Source: Mesonia oceanica
GTDB lineage: Bacteria; Bacteroidota; Bacteroidia; Flavobacteriales; Flavobacteriaceae
Length of the DNA stretch: 64,000 bases
NCBI RefSeq assembly: GCF_902499555.1
Contig: NZ_CABVMM010000005.1
Location: 1-64,000 of the forward strand
Direction: 5' to 3'
The translations under genes were made by a program, and so were the position numbers. The notes under the pieces were generated by a model. The model searched no databases. It was not told the DNA's origin and saw nothing but the letters and a program-made list of their open reading frames with translations. Below, in pieces: positions 25,160-35,199 of the stretch (positions within the stretch are counted from its first letter, which is position 1; each line of letters opens with the position of its first letter).

Positions 25160-26362
25160 TTACATTAACCAAAATGCCATCACATAACTTATCACAGAAA
25201 TGATGATTCCGGTCATAAATATGGTGTATGTCCACCGAAGGATCTGATATTTTCGGTTCAGCACGATTCCCAAATAGTACAAGTCTTTCGTTAAAGCCTC
25301 ATACACATAATCTTTGTCTTTCATAATTTCATTAAGTGCCCAATTGTATTGATCAAATGGCATTTTATGAAAGTTACCGAAGAAGAGTACATTTACTTCC
25401 CGTTTTTTTACTTGCTCTTTTGTAAACTCTCCGCTAGTGACATTGGGTCTAGTAGACATAATCGAAAGAACAATAGAAGCTACACTAAAGCAAACCATAA
25501 TTAGGGTAGGGAACATTAAGTGCCTATTGGAAGCCGCATCTAATTTGGGAATAATATTTGCCAAGGCCAGTGAGATAATAATCGCATTAACCGATAATAA
25601 AATGTTAGCTTTTGTATCTGCTATATCACTTAACTTAATATGGTTTCGTAAAGTAGTCCTGTATAAGGTTTGAATACTACGCTCAGGATTATCGTTTTTA
25701 TAACGAGCTTTCATTTTTGCTTTCGCTTCTTCCTTGGCGTATTTCTTTTTAAGCTTTTTTTGCGACTCTAATAAATCTAAAAGATTTTCATCCTTTTTAG
25801 GGCGCCAATGTTCAATAGCATATGGACTATAAAAACGATGCTCTTCGGTAAACATTCTAATGTTTTCCTCTAACCACTCGTTAGGAGTGAAATATTTTAC
25901 ATTATGCAGCTTTAATTCTTGTCTTAAAAATTCGGTGGTTTCTTCAAAATATTCTTTTGCTAAATGGGAAGAATCGGCATCTTTTATAATCTTCTCCAAT
26001 TTAGTCTCCGGAGTCACACTTTTCTTGGTAGCTAAAATACATTTTTCAACAAGCTGAATAATTTCTTCAGACTCATTATTTTCTTTTAAAAAGCCCTTAG
26101 CAATCTTAACACTTTCTTCTTCATGACCTTTTATAGTTTTGGTGTAACCTGTGTCGTGAAGCCAAGCAGCGAGTATTAAGGCCTTTTCTTCTTTAACATT
26201 AATTTGAGATTTTTCAATTAATTCTTTAGTACTTTTAACCACACGCTGTGTATGATTGTAATTATGATAAATGAAAGTATTGGGCAGTTGTTCTGTAAAT
26301 AATTTAAGTACAAAATGATCTGCTTTTTCAAGTATGTTATCTGTATCAACAGTGTTCTCCAT
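25160..26362 (-). CDS. HD phosphohydrolase fused to a Pycsar-type membrane effector domain
   Basis: The 400-residue protein has an N-terminal HD domain with HNYNH (His 33, 37), AAWLHD (His 69, Asp 70) and KDAD (Asp 128, 130). A basic coiled linker follows (about 185-225), then a DUF5706/PycTM-like domain (about 235-400) with membrane helices including ANILLSVNAIIISLALANII and IVLNRKYQILRWTYTIFM. In Pycsar defence, such effectors respond to cCMP or cUMP and disrupt the membrane. No pyrimidine cyclase lies in the window, so this may be a housekeeping relative or a lone effector whose HD domain degrades the ligand. Confidence 0.85.
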   Translation of the reverse strand: MENTVDTDNILEKADHFVLKLFTEQLPNTFIYHNYNHTQRVVKSTKELIEKSQINVKEEKALILAAWLHDTGYTKTIKGHEEESVKIAKGFLKENNESEEIIQLVEKCILATKKSVTPETKLEKIIKDADSSHLAKEYFEETTEFLRQELKLHNVKYFTPNEWLEENIRMFTEEHRFYSPYAIEHWRPKKDENLLDLLESQKKLKKKYAKEEAKAKMKARYKNDNPERSIQTLYRTTLRNHIKLSDIADTKANILLSVNAIIISLALANIIPKLDAASNRHLMFPTLIMVCFSVASIVLSIMSTRPNVTSGEFTKEQVKKREVNVLFFGNFHKMPFDQYNWALNEIMKDKDYVYEALTKDLYYLGIVLNRKYQILRWTYTIFMTGIIISVISYVMAFWLM

Positions 26363-26425
26363 AAATATCGATGTGTTTTAATAACCATCCCAAATTAGTG
26401 AAAATTCAATGACGATTTAATTTAT

Positions 26426-29400
26426 ATGAAGAAAAATAACATACTTCTAACAATTTTAGGGATTTTATTATTATCTGCTTGCGCAACTTTCGAACCTAAG
26501 ATTAATAAAGATTATCCTCAGGATTCTTTACGGTATCCTTCAGAAAAAGAATTAGAACAGCGTTTTTTTTTAATTGGTGATGCCGGTTACTCTCAACCCG
26601 GTGGATCTTCCTCCGGTCTTCAGGCATTTAAATCTTTATTGGATTCTGTAGAAACTAAAGATTCTTATACCATCTTTTTAGGAGATAATATTTATCCGGC
26701 AGGAATGCCCAGTGAAGGAGATCCTATGCGTAAACAATCTGAATACAGGATTGATGCTCAAATTGATGCTTTAGAAGGTTATGATGGAAAAATATTATTT
26801 ATTCCCGGGAATCATGATTGGTATGTAGAAGGCGTAAAAGGCGTAAAAGAACAAGCCAAATATATTAAAGGAAGAACCAAACAAAAAGATATTTGGGAAC
26901 CTACCCCGGGTTGTGGTCTTACCATTAGAGATGTTACCGATGAACTTACGATGATTATTATCGATTCGCAGTGGTATTTAGAAGATTGGGATAACGATCC
27001 GTTAATCAACGATAATTGTCCTGAAATAAAAACACGGGAAGCTTTATTTTCGGAAGTGGAGACTGAACTGAAAAAAAGTCAAAATAAAAATGTAATTATT
27101 GCCCTTCACCATCCCATGTATACGAATGGTGTTCATGGCGGGAATTATCATTTTAATCGTCATTTATATCCTTCCCAAAAAAAGATTCCCATGCCTGTTT
27201 TGGGGTCATTAGCGATGCTCATTAGAACTACCGGAGGGGTGTCTATTCAAGATGCACAGAATGAACGTTATAAATCCTTTAGAGATCGTTTACAAACCAT
27301 TGCCAAAGATTATAAAAGGGTGATGTATATTTCTGGTCACGAGCATAACTTACAATATATTTTACACGATGGCTTGCACCAGCTTATTTCCGGTTCAGGT
27401 TCTAAAAGCTCATATGCCAGCTTGAGAAATGATGGGGTATTTGCTTATCCAGGACAAGGATTTGCTGTGTATGATGTTTTTAAAGATAAATCGTCTTGGG
27501 TACGTTTCTACGGAAGTGAAAACAACAAACCAAAGCTCTTATTTCAAACCCCCGTTTTCGAGAAAGAAAAAGAGTTTAAAATGGATTCTATTCCCGATCC
27601 TTTTAACTTACCTCAAGAAGTAGAAGTTTCTATTTATCCCCAAGAAGACACCGATAAAAGTGATGTTTATAAAAGCCTTTGGGGAGATCACTACCGTTCA
27701 TTATACGGTAAAAAAATAAAAGCAGAAGTAGCGTTGCTAGATACACTGTATGGTGGATTGGAAGTAATGCGTGCCGGTGGTGGGCACCAAACCAAATCAA
27801 TTCGTGTAAGAGATAGTTTGGGAAGGGAATATAACATTAGAGCGTTAAAGAAAAGTGCGGTTCAGTTTTTACAAACCGTTGCTTTTAAAGATAAATCTGT
27901 AGAACGTAAATTTCAAAATACCTTAGCAGAAGATGCGGTGGAAGATTTTTATACCGCTTCGCATCCTTATGCGTTTATGGCCATTCCTAAATTAGCTGGT
28001 GCCGCAAATATTTATCATACCAATCCTAAAATTATTTATTTGCCTAAACAAAAAGCCTTAGGAAAATACAATGAAGAATATGGGAATGATATCTATATGA
28101 TTGTGGAACGTCCCGAAGAGCATTGGCTAGATGCCGAATTCTTTGGAAAACCCAACCACGATATCGAAAGTACTGACGGGTTGTTTGATAGGCTTCGACG
28201 GGATGAAAAATATAGTTTAGATGAAGCCGCTTATATCAGAGCTAGAATTTTTGATATGCTTGTAGGCGACTGGGACCGTCACAACGACCAATGGCGTTGG
28301 GCAGAATTTGAAACAGAAAATGGTGAGCATTATTTTAAGCCGATTCCTAGAGATCGAGATCAGGTTTTTTCAAATTTTGATGGTGCTTTCTTCGCCACTT
28401 TAAAAGGACTTACCGGTTTTGCGAAGCAGTTTGGTGAATATGGGGAAGATATCGATGATGTTTCATGGTTTAATACTGCAGCCATCGGGTTAGATCGTTC
28501 ACTTATTCAAAATCAAGGAAGGGAAACCTGGATAGAAGAAGCGAAATACATTCGAGATCATATTACTGATGAAGTCATCGATAAAGCTTTTGAAGATCTT
28601 CCCATAGAAGTGCAGCAAGACGAATCTACTGTAGAAATAAAAAAGCTATTGAAAGCGAGAAGAAAAAACATCGTAGATATAGCTGAACGTTATTATAAAG
28701 TATTGGCTAAACTTTCTATTGTAACAGGAACCGATAAAGATGATTTTATAGATATTACCCGATTGGATGATGGAAAAACGAATATCAAAATCTTTAGAAA
28801 CATCAAGGGAGAACGAAAATACTTAGTAAGTGATAAAACTTATGATAAAAAGTACACCAAAGAATTATGGGTGTACGGCTTAGATGATGATGATGTCTTT
28901 ACCGTAAAAGGAGAAGAATATCCTTCTAATATTTATATAAGGCTTATTGGTGGACAGAACAATGATATTTATAAAATAGAGAATGCTAAAAAGCTTAAAA
29001 TCTACGACTATAAGTCAAAACCCAATACCTTTGATGAAGCGGGAGATGCAAAAGTGAGATTGTCTGATAATTATGAACAGAACATTTTTAATAAAGACAA
29101 AAAAATATACAGTGATGGAGTAATTTTACCGGGGATAGGTTATAATCCGGATGATGGTGTCAAGCTAGGAGTACAGGGTATTTATACAACTTATGGCTTT
29201 AAACGCGATCCCTTTACTTCAAGACATCGGTTAAGAGCCGGTTATTATTTTGCCACGGGCGGTTACGATATTAATTACGATGCCCGTTTTGCAAGAATAG
29301 TAGGGAAGTATAGTTTAGGAGTTGGTGCGTGGTTTACCAGTCCTAATTATGCACAAAACTTTTTTGGTTTAGGGAATACTACCAGTAATCCTAATCGTGA

Positions 29401-30169
29401 TGAAAATAAAAACTTTGATTTTAACCGAGTGAAATTAAGTAGAATAGGAGCAGAAGTTGGCTTGGTAAGAGAAAGCCCATTTGGTAGTTTCTTTAGTTAT
29501 AAAGCAAGTTTTGAGTCTGTTGAAGTAGAAGAGACCGGAGATCGCTTTATAGATGAATATTATATAGAACAAGTAAATCAACCCGAAAAATTTGAAAGAC
29601 AATATTTTTTCGGATTAGATGGAACTTACCGTTATGAAAGTTATGACGATCGCTTAAACCCAACCAATGGGATGCGTTTTGAGCTAAGTATTGGAGCGAA
29701 GATGAATACCAAAGAAACTGAAAACAAGTATGCTTACCTTAAACCTTCGATCGAATTTTATAATGCGATGATTAGAAGTAGAAAATTGGTGCTAAGAACC
29801 CAATTGATTTCCCATATAAACTTTGGGGACGATTATGAGTTTTATCAATCGGCCACTTTAGGAGGAAATAATGGTTTACGAGGGTACCGAAGAGAAAGGT
29901 TTACTGGGGAATCTGCACTTTCTACTTCTGCTGATCTCCGTTATAGTTTAGGTGAATTTAAAACTACCTTTTTACCTTTTGAGTTCGGAATTTTTGGGGG
30001 AGGTGATGTAGGTCGTGTTTGGTTAGATGGAGAACACAGTGAACGTTGGCATAATGATATAGGTGGAGGTATTTGGATTAACAGCGCTGAAGCTGTAAAT
30101 GGTACCTTTAATCTATTTACCGGAGAAGACGGCGTAAGGTTTAGCTTTGGTTTTGGGTTTAGGTTTTAG
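26426..30169 (+). CDS. Metallophosphoesterase fused to an Omp85-like outer-membrane barrel
   Basis: The 1,247-residue lipoprotein (LLLSAC, Cys 19) has calcineurin-type phosphoesterase motifs in order: GDAGYSQPGG, GDNIYP, PGNHDWY, HHPMYTNG and SGHEHNLQ (all within residues 48-310). A middle domain (about 420-790) carries GDWDRHNDQWRW and PRDRDQVFSNFDG, resembling kinase-like catalytic loops with an unknown role. The C-terminal part (about 910-1247) is a surface-antigen barrel (GLRGYRRERFTGESALSTSA, ending FGFGFRF). It should be inserted in the outer membrane with the phosphoesterase in the periplasm or outside. Confidence 0.87.
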   Translation: MKKNNILLTILGILLLSACATFEPKINKDYPQDSLRYPSEKELEQRFFLIGDAGYSQPGGSSSGLQAFKSLLDSVETKDSYTIFLGDNIYPAGMPSEGDPMRKQSEYRIDAQIDALEGYDGKILFIPGNHDWYVEGVKGVKEQAKYIKGRTKQKDIWEPTPGCGLTIRDVTDELTMIIIDSQWYLEDWDNDPLINDNCPEIKTREALFSEVETELKKSQNKNVIIALHHPMYTNGVHGGNYHFNRHLYPSQKKIPMPVLGSLAMLIRTTGGVSIQDAQNERYKSFRDRLQTIAKDYKRVMYISGHEHNLQYILHDGLHQLISGSGSKSSYASLRNDGVFAYPGQGFAVYDVFKDKSSWVRFYGSENNKPKLLFQTPVFEKEKEFKMDSIPDPFNLPQEVEVSIYPQEDTDKSDVYKSLWGDHYRSLYGKKIKAEVALLDTLYGGLEVMRAGGGHQTKSIRVRDSLGREYNIRALKKSAVQFLQTVAFKDKSVERKFQNTLAEDAVEDFYTASHPYAFMAIPKLAGAANIYHTNPKIIYLPKQKALGKYNEEYGNDIYMIVERPEEHWLDAEFFGKPNHDIESTDGLFDRLRRDEKYSLDEAAYIRARIFDMLVGDWDRHNDQWRWAEFETENGEHYFKPIPRDRDQVFSNFDGAFFATLKGLTGFAKQFGEYGEDIDDVSWFNTAAIGLDRSLIQNQGRETWIEEAKYIRDHITDEVIDKAFEDLPIEVQQDESTVEIKKLLKARRKNIVDIAERYYKVLAKLSIVTGTDKDDFIDITRLDDGKTNIKIFRNIKGERKYLVSDKTYDKKYTKELWVYGLDDDDVFTVKGEEYPSNIYIRLIGGQNNDIYKIENAKKLKIYDYKSKPNTFDEAGDAKVRLSDNYEQNIFNKDKKIYSDGVILPGIGYNPDDGVKLGVQGIYTTYGFKRDPFTSRHRLRAGYYFATGGYDINYDARFARIVGKYSLGVGAWFTSPNYAQNFFGLGNTTSNPNRDENKNFDFNRVKLSRIGAEVGLVRESPFGSFFSYKASFESVEVEETGDRFIDEYYIEQVNQPEKFERQYFFGLDGTYRYESYDDRLNPTNGMRFELSIGAKMNTKETENKYAYLKPSIEFYNAMIRSRKLVLRTQLISHINFGDDYEFYQSATLGGNNGLRGYRRERFTGESALSTSADLRYSLGEFKTTFLPFEFGIFGGGDVGRVWLDGEHSERWHNDIGGGIWINSAEAVNGTFNLFTGEDGVRFSFGFGFRF

Positions 30170-30190
30170 TTGAAAATAAATAGATGTGTA

Positions 30191-30219
30191 AAGCCGACAA
30201 GAAATTGTCGGCTTTTTTT
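30191..30219 (+). terminator. Terminator after the phosphoesterase/barrel gene
   Basis: Stem AAGCCGACAA/TTGTCGGCTT followed by a run of T. Confidence 0.9.
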
Positions 30220-30270
30220 GTAACATTTTCTTGGAACTCGTATCAAAAGGGAAAATAATAAAATATAATT

Positions 30271-31122
30271 ATGATGAAGACCATTAAATTTTTAATGATC
30301 ACTTTTTTCCTTTTTAGTCAGTTATGTGTGCAGGCTCAATACGGTTTTAAAGTTGAAAAAGAAGGAAATGCGAGTAAGACGATTCTGTTCATTCCAGGAT
30401 TTGCCTCTTCTGGAGAAGTTTATGATGAAACGGTAGAAAAATTAAAAGATGAATATACCTGTTACCAATTGACCATGCCCGGTTTTGCCGGTGTAAAGTC
30501 TCAAAAAGAAGCAAGTTTCGAGCTATGGAAAGAACAACTGGCAAGTTTTATTCAACAAGAGAATATTGAAAAACCTATTTTGGTAGGACATAGTATGGGA
30601 GGGGGGCTAGCTATGGCCTTGGCATCAGATTATCCTACGTTGGTTTCTAAAGTAATCATCATAGATGCTTTACCTTGTTTAGCGGCAATGTCTAATCCTT
30701 CTTTTCAGTCTAAAGAAAATATCGATTGTAGTACAAATGTTAAACAGATTACGTCTATGAAGGATGAAGATTTTAAACAAATGCAACAACAAGCTTCTCG
30801 GCAAATGACTACACAAACCGATAAAGCTAACGAAATCCTGAAATGGAGTTTGGCTTCTAATCGAACTACTTTCGCTAAAATGTACTGTGATTTTTACAAT
30901 ACAGATTTACGGGAAAAAATAGCTAAAATTGAAATTCCGGTATATGTTTTACTAGAATCTTATTTTGTTAATTTTAAAGATGTTATCGAAAAACAATATC
31001 AATCATTACCTCATAAAAAACTAGTTTATGCCAATAAAGGGTTGCATTTTATTATGTATGATGACAAAGACTGGTATTTTTCTAAACTAAATGAATTTTT
31101 AGCAGAAGAGAATGACTTTTGA
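30271..31122 (+). CDS. Exported alpha/beta-hydrolase
   Basis: The 283-residue protein has a signal peptide (to about VQAQ) and an alpha/beta-hydrolase fold. It shows the oxyanion segment LFIPGFASSGEVYDE, the nucleophile elbow GHSMGGG and a final catalytic His in NKGLHFIMYDD. The substrate is unknown. It overlaps the sigma-factor gene by 11 nt, so it is translationally coupled to an ECF sigma operon, which suggests an envelope-stress role. Confidence 0.85.
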   Translation: MMKTIKFLMITFFLFSQLCVQAQYGFKVEKEGNASKTILFIPGFASSGEVYDETVEKLKDEYTCYQLTMPGFAGVKSQKEASFELWKEQLASFIQQENIEKPILVGHSMGGGLAMALASDYPTLVSKVIIIDALPCLAAMSNPSFQSKENIDCSTNVKQITSMKDEDFKQMQQQASRQMTTQTDKANEILKWSLASNRTTFAKMYCDFYNTDLREKIAKIEIPVYVLLESYFVNFKDVIEKQYQSLPHKKLVYANKGLHFIMYDDKDWYFSKLNEFLAEENDF

Positions 31123-31582
31123 AGAAATCTATAAAACCTATTGGGATAAAATCTTTAGACTATGTTTAGGCTATAGTAATAATCACGATGCTGCTAAAGA
31201 TTTAGCACAAGAAACTTTTATAAAAGTATGGCAAGCTTTACCCGGTTTTAGAAATGAATGTTCTGTAAGTACATGGATTTTCAGAATCGCTTCTAACCAT
31301 TGTCTTTGACATATTGAAAGGCAAAAAACGAGAAAAACAAGTGCACTTAACTTTTCGATTCCTGAAGAATTACCAACGGAAAATAGCGAAGAAGTCAATC
31401 GGTTATATGCTGCTATTGCAAAATTAAAAGAGGCCGACCGAATTTTAATCTCATTAGCATTGGAAGAAATAAAACAAGCTGAAATTGCTGAAATTTTAGG
31501 CTTAACAGAAGCCAACGTTCGGGTAAGAATACATCGCATTAAAAAGAAACTTTTAAACTTGATGAATAATGGAAGAGTTTAA
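31112..31582 (+). pseudogene. ECF sigma factor with an in-frame TGA stop
   Basis: The frame runs 157 codons from ATG to TAA with one internal TGA at 31307-31309. Before it are sigma region 2 features (FEEIYKTYWDKIFRLCLGYS, DLAQETFIKVWQALPGFR, WIFRIASNHCL). After it, in the same frame, comes HIERQKTRKT and an intact region 4 (EIKQAEIAEILGLTEANVRV). CGA to TGA would be a single transition at an Arg that is usual at this place (ASNHCLRHIERQ). As read, the product would lack the -35-binding half. It overlaps both neighbours, so the gene was an operon member. A sequencing error is possible. Confidence 0.85.
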
Positions 31583-32156
31583 TGATTTAAAAAATATATG
31601 GAGCCAACAAAAAGTTCCTCATCAGGAATATGAAACTTTTTTAGCTGAAGCAAAATCATATGCTAAAAAAGAGAAGTTTAAAAACTTGAAAGCTAATATT
31701 ATATTATTGCTTACTTGTATTTTTATTGGTATTCTTTGGTGGTATTACCAACCGCAATATATTTCCACTAAACTGGGGATTGTGATTGCTATTTTAACAA
31801 TGCTTGTATATTTATTTTATTATAATGATGCTTACCGGTTAATTATACAACCTTCAGAAGAGATAGGAAGCAAGCAATTTTTAAAAAAATTATTAAGTTT
31901 TAAACAAAAGCAAAAAATGCTACAAACCAAAGGTATTAACTTGTATTTGTTGTTTATTTTTTTAGGCGTGATTTTGTATATGTATGAATATGCAAGTAGA
32001 ATGAGTTTAGAAGGAATAGTGATAACTTATGGTGTGGTAATTGTTTGGTTTGCTTTTAATTGGTTGTATTTTAAGCCTAGGATTATAAAGAAGCAAAATG
32101 AAAAATTAAATCATATAATTAATGCTTTGCAAAAAATTGAAAATCAGTTAAAATAA
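31569..32156 (+). CDS. Membrane protein downstream of the ECF sigma gene, probable anti-sigma partner
   Basis: The 195-residue protein has a short cytoplasmic N-terminus (MEEFNDLKNIWSQQKVPHQE), then helix pairs at about 43-60 and 65-84, and another pair at about 123-140 and 148-166. It overlaps the sigma gene by 14 nt. Position and topology fit an anti-sigma or regulator of the preceding sigma factor, a common flavobacterial arrangement; no ZAS zinc motif is visible. If the sigma gene is truly dead, this protein may be orphaned. Confidence 0.65.
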   Translation: MEEFNDLKNIWSQQKVPHQEYETFLAEAKSYAKKEKFKNLKANIILLLTCIFIGILWWYYQPQYISTKLGIVIAILTMLVYLFYYNDAYRLIIQPSEEIGSKQFLKKLLSFKQKQKMLQTKGINLYLLFIFLGVILYMYEYASRMSLEGIVITYGVVIVWFAFNWLYFKPRIIKKQNEKLNHIINALQKIENQLK

Positions 32157-32182
32157 AAACAGGGAGCAATTGCTCCCTGTTT
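32157..32182. terminator. Bidirectional terminator
   Basis: Perfect palindrome AAACAGGGAGCAATTGCTCC... between convergent genes. Confidence 0.85.
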
Positions 32183-32217
32183 CTAGTTAAAACTATTCGT
32201 AGTTGGTTGTTTTTGGA

Positions 32218-34923
32218 TTAATTAATTACCAATTTTTGCACTTGTCCTTTGGCATTTCTTACCAAATAAGTTCCTGTGGTTAACGTACTCACGTTAATAT
32301 GAGTGGCTTGAGAAGCTTCTTGTAACTTTCTTCCCTGAATATCAAAAAGTGTATAATCTGTAGGTTGATTAAAAAATACTCTTTCTGATTGTGCTGGGTT
32401 AGGATAGATAACAAAATTATTAGTGGCTAACTCGAAATCATTAGTGGAAAGCACATCATTGTTTAATGTATAAACACTAATGGTAGCACTCACCTCATTT
32501 GCCAATACAATTAATCCTTTTTGTTCAGCATTGTCTTCAGGAGCTATATATACTATACTTTCCGGTGCTAAATCTCCTAAGTTTTCGATGTTATCTTCTC
32601 CAGGAGTAACACTTCTGTTGTTATAATACCCCTCAAAAACTGGAGCGTTAGGATTGGTAATGTCGTAAACCATAAAGCCACCAACACGTTCTAAACCAAT
32701 AAAGGCATAGAAAGTATTATTGATTTCTTTGACAATAACAGCTTCCGGTTCAGGACCTTTATTGTCGCTACGGTTCTTTAACTTATTTTCATCATCGTTA
32801 GCGTTGAAAATGGCATTGTAAACAGGATCTTCTTTAATAATTCTTTCAAAATCAGACCCACTATCATATACTTGGGTTCCTGTAGAAGCGTCATAAATAC
32901 TAAAGGATCTCCCTCCAAAAACATATATTTCTTCATATTCGTTATCATTATCAATATCTCCGGAAGCAGAAGAAATATTTATTTTCCCAAGATTTTCTTT
33001 AAGTTCCAAAAAGGCTTGGTTATTAAATATACTTGCATCTAACGTAATATCATCTAAATTTACTTCTTCACTGTAAGCATCATAGTCTCTGGAATCACCT
33101 TCATTTGCCGTAACAAAATAGGTATTTCCATTAACTGTGTAATTGGCTATAGCATCTGGCATATACATTCCTTTGATAGGCCAATTTGCCATAAAGATTA
33201 CATCTAACTTATTAGAGGTGTCTAACGCATTTTCCGGTAAACTATGGTCTTTATAACCTAAAGGCCAGATATCGGTTATTTGAAGATTAATCAAGTCTAC
33301 CACTGCAATTGCATTGTTTTCTTGTAAAGTAACCCAAGCTTTCGTATTATCTTCTGAAACTGTGATGTATTCTGGCTCTAAATCTTCAGAAACACTAGCC
33401 CCAGGACCAAAAATTCTAACACCGTCTTCTTTCAATTGAGCTTCTTGTGCATCAAAAGCATTGAAATCTAAGGTAGTAACATTAGCTTGTGTTAAGTTTT
33501 CTGCTCCGTTGGTTAAATCGACTACAGAAACTGAACCTTCTGGATCAATAGTATAGTCTTCATTGGGCTGCCCTTCATTAGCAACTAATAGCATCATTCC
33601 GTTGGGAGAGAAAGTAATCATATCAGGTAGAGCACCTACTTCTACTGTAGAAAGGATGTTACCATCGGTGTCCATAAAAATAACCGTTCCGTTTTCACCA
33701 ACAGTTTCAGGAACTGCGGTGGCTGCTACGATACCATTGTAATGAGCAACACTTGTACTTTCGTCACCATAAGTTGAAAGATCTATAGTGCTGATGGATG
33801 AAATGTTTAAAGGGTTGCTGAAATCTAAAATTTCTACGGAAGCATTCCCGCTGTTCAATACAAATAATCTTTCGGTTTCTGGATCGTGCGCAACAATTTC
33901 AGATCCGGGATTATCTCCTTCAATAGCGTAGCTTGTTCCAAAAGTAATTCCTAAATTTTCTTGTGCTGTTGGAGCGTGCATTTCATCATCTAAAATATAA
34001 ACTACACTCACGATATCTTCCCCTAATTCAGCATTAGTTACGTTGGTTAATTCTAATGCCAAAAGTGTATCTGGTTCAGCATCTGAGTTGTTTGGTATAC
34101 TGATCGTAATGGTTTGCGTAGTACTTCCTGTAGTTGTAAAAGTTACCGTTTCGCCAGTATATGAATAATGTTGATTGGCAACAGCTGTACTTTCTGAAGT
34201 TAATATTGAAACATCTACCGTAGCATCTGTAGCAGGAAGATCAGAGATCTCTAGCATTACAGTAATCGAACCTGCACCTTCATTAACACTTACATAATCT
34301 TCATCAAAATTAATTTCTTGTAAATCTTGTGCCGGCATAAAACTACCTAAAGCAACTAATTGATTAAGTTGGGTACCTCCTTTACAAATACCTTGATCAT
34401 CTAATTCATCTAAAGCTCCGAATGTCCAGTTAGAGGCATCAAAGTTTCCTCCATTAGCGGTTTCACCATTATTTCTTAAATAGTAAGAATCAGTATGTTC
34501 CCAAGCGGTACCAGAACCATCTATAAACTCTTCTCCAAAACGGTCAATCACATTAGAGTTGTTATCTACAATCTGAAAAGCATCATTCCCATTAGAGTTA
34601 ATTCCATTATTTACAATTACATGAGCCATTACTCCAAATTCAGTTTCAAAAATGGCTTCGTCGTTCGTAATGTAAGCAAAATCGTCAGTAATAGTACCTA
34701 ATTCTGAAATATCCAAATTGGTATCATATCCATCTACATTACCATTAGACTGTCTCCCTATAGCCCAACCTGTAAAATCTATCGTACCATTAACGTAAAT
34801 TTCAAGTACCCTACCGGCAGCTCCGGAGCAGGGAGAATCTACATAACCAGTGATCATGGCTTCTTGTGCAAAAGAGACACAAGATACAAGTGCTAGTAAA
34901 ACACCAAAGTAAACTTTTTTCAT
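32218..34923 (-). CDS. Choice-of-anchor I type exported protein with lamin-tail, Calx-beta and T9SS tail
   Basis: The 901-residue protein has a signal peptide (to FAQEAM) and a lamin-tail-like domain (about 20-185, AGRVLEIYVNGTIDFTGWAI). A Calx-beta domain follows (about 205-315), then a beta-propeller with repeated lines such as MITFSPNGMMLLVANEGQPN and NTYFVTANEGDSRDYDAYSE (about 325-815). The chain ends with a type IX secretion sorting domain (FVIYPNPA ... TGTYLVRNAKGQVQKLVIN). It is therefore exported and probably attached to the cell surface. Some family members are called alkaline-phosphatase-like, but no catalytic site is apparent. Confidence 0.87.
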   Translation of the reverse strand: MKKVYFGVLLALVSCVSFAQEAMITGYVDSPCSGAAGRVLEIYVNGTIDFTGWAIGRQSNGNVDGYDTNLDISELGTITDDFAYITNDEAIFETEFGVMAHVIVNNGINSNGNDAFQIVDNNSNVIDRFGEEFIDGSGTAWEHTDSYYLRNNGETANGGNFDASNWTFGALDELDDQGICKGGTQLNQLVALGSFMPAQDLQEINFDEDYVSVNEGAGSITVMLEISDLPATDATVDVSILTSESTAVANQHYSYTGETVTFTTTGSTTQTITISIPNNSDAEPDTLLALELTNVTNAELGEDIVSVVYILDDEMHAPTAQENLGITFGTSYAIEGDNPGSEIVAHDPETERLFVLNSGNASVEILDFSNPLNISSISTIDLSTYGDESTSVAHYNGIVAATAVPETVGENGTVIFMDTDGNILSTVEVGALPDMITFSPNGMMLLVANEGQPNEDYTIDPEGSVSVVDLTNGAENLTQANVTTLDFNAFDAQEAQLKEDGVRIFGPGASVSEDLEPEYITVSEDNTKAWVTLQENNAIAVVDLINLQITDIWPLGYKDHSLPENALDTSNKLDVIFMANWPIKGMYMPDAIANYTVNGNTYFVTANEGDSRDYDAYSEEVNLDDITLDASIFNNQAFLELKENLGKINISSASGDIDNDNEYEEIYVFGGRSFSIYDASTGTQVYDSGSDFERIIKEDPVYNAIFNANDDENKLKNRSDNKGPEPEAVIVKEINNTFYAFIGLERVGGFMVYDITNPNAPVFEGYYNNRSVTPGEDNIENLGDLAPESIVYIAPEDNAEQKGLIVLANEVSATISVYTLNNDVLSTNDFELATNNFVIYPNPAQSERVFFNQPTDYTLFDIQGRKLQEASQATHINVSTLTTGTYLVRNAKGQVQKLVIN

Positions 34924-35199
34924 AAAAATAAATGTTAATTTAAAATTTGCGTAAAGTTAATTTCTAGGGAGATGAAACACTTGAATTAAAAATTAACTAA
35001 GTTTTACTTTTAGTGCAAAAAGCGGTCATTAAAGAATTTCTGTAACCTTTTCTAAACATTTATTTAATGTTTTCGTTTTCTGCTTTCTTTTTAAATTGAA
35101 AAGATATTTACATTTCGTACCTTAAATAGTACAATTGAGTCAATTCTATTTTCATTCATTTTACTTTTAAATGATATTTGTCCAGTAATTAGTTATTCA

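Noticed and set aside
31307..31309. TGA as a selenocysteine or recoding site in the sigma factor
   Set aside because: No SECIS-like context is apparent and sigma factors are not selenoproteins; a CGA to TGA change is simpler.
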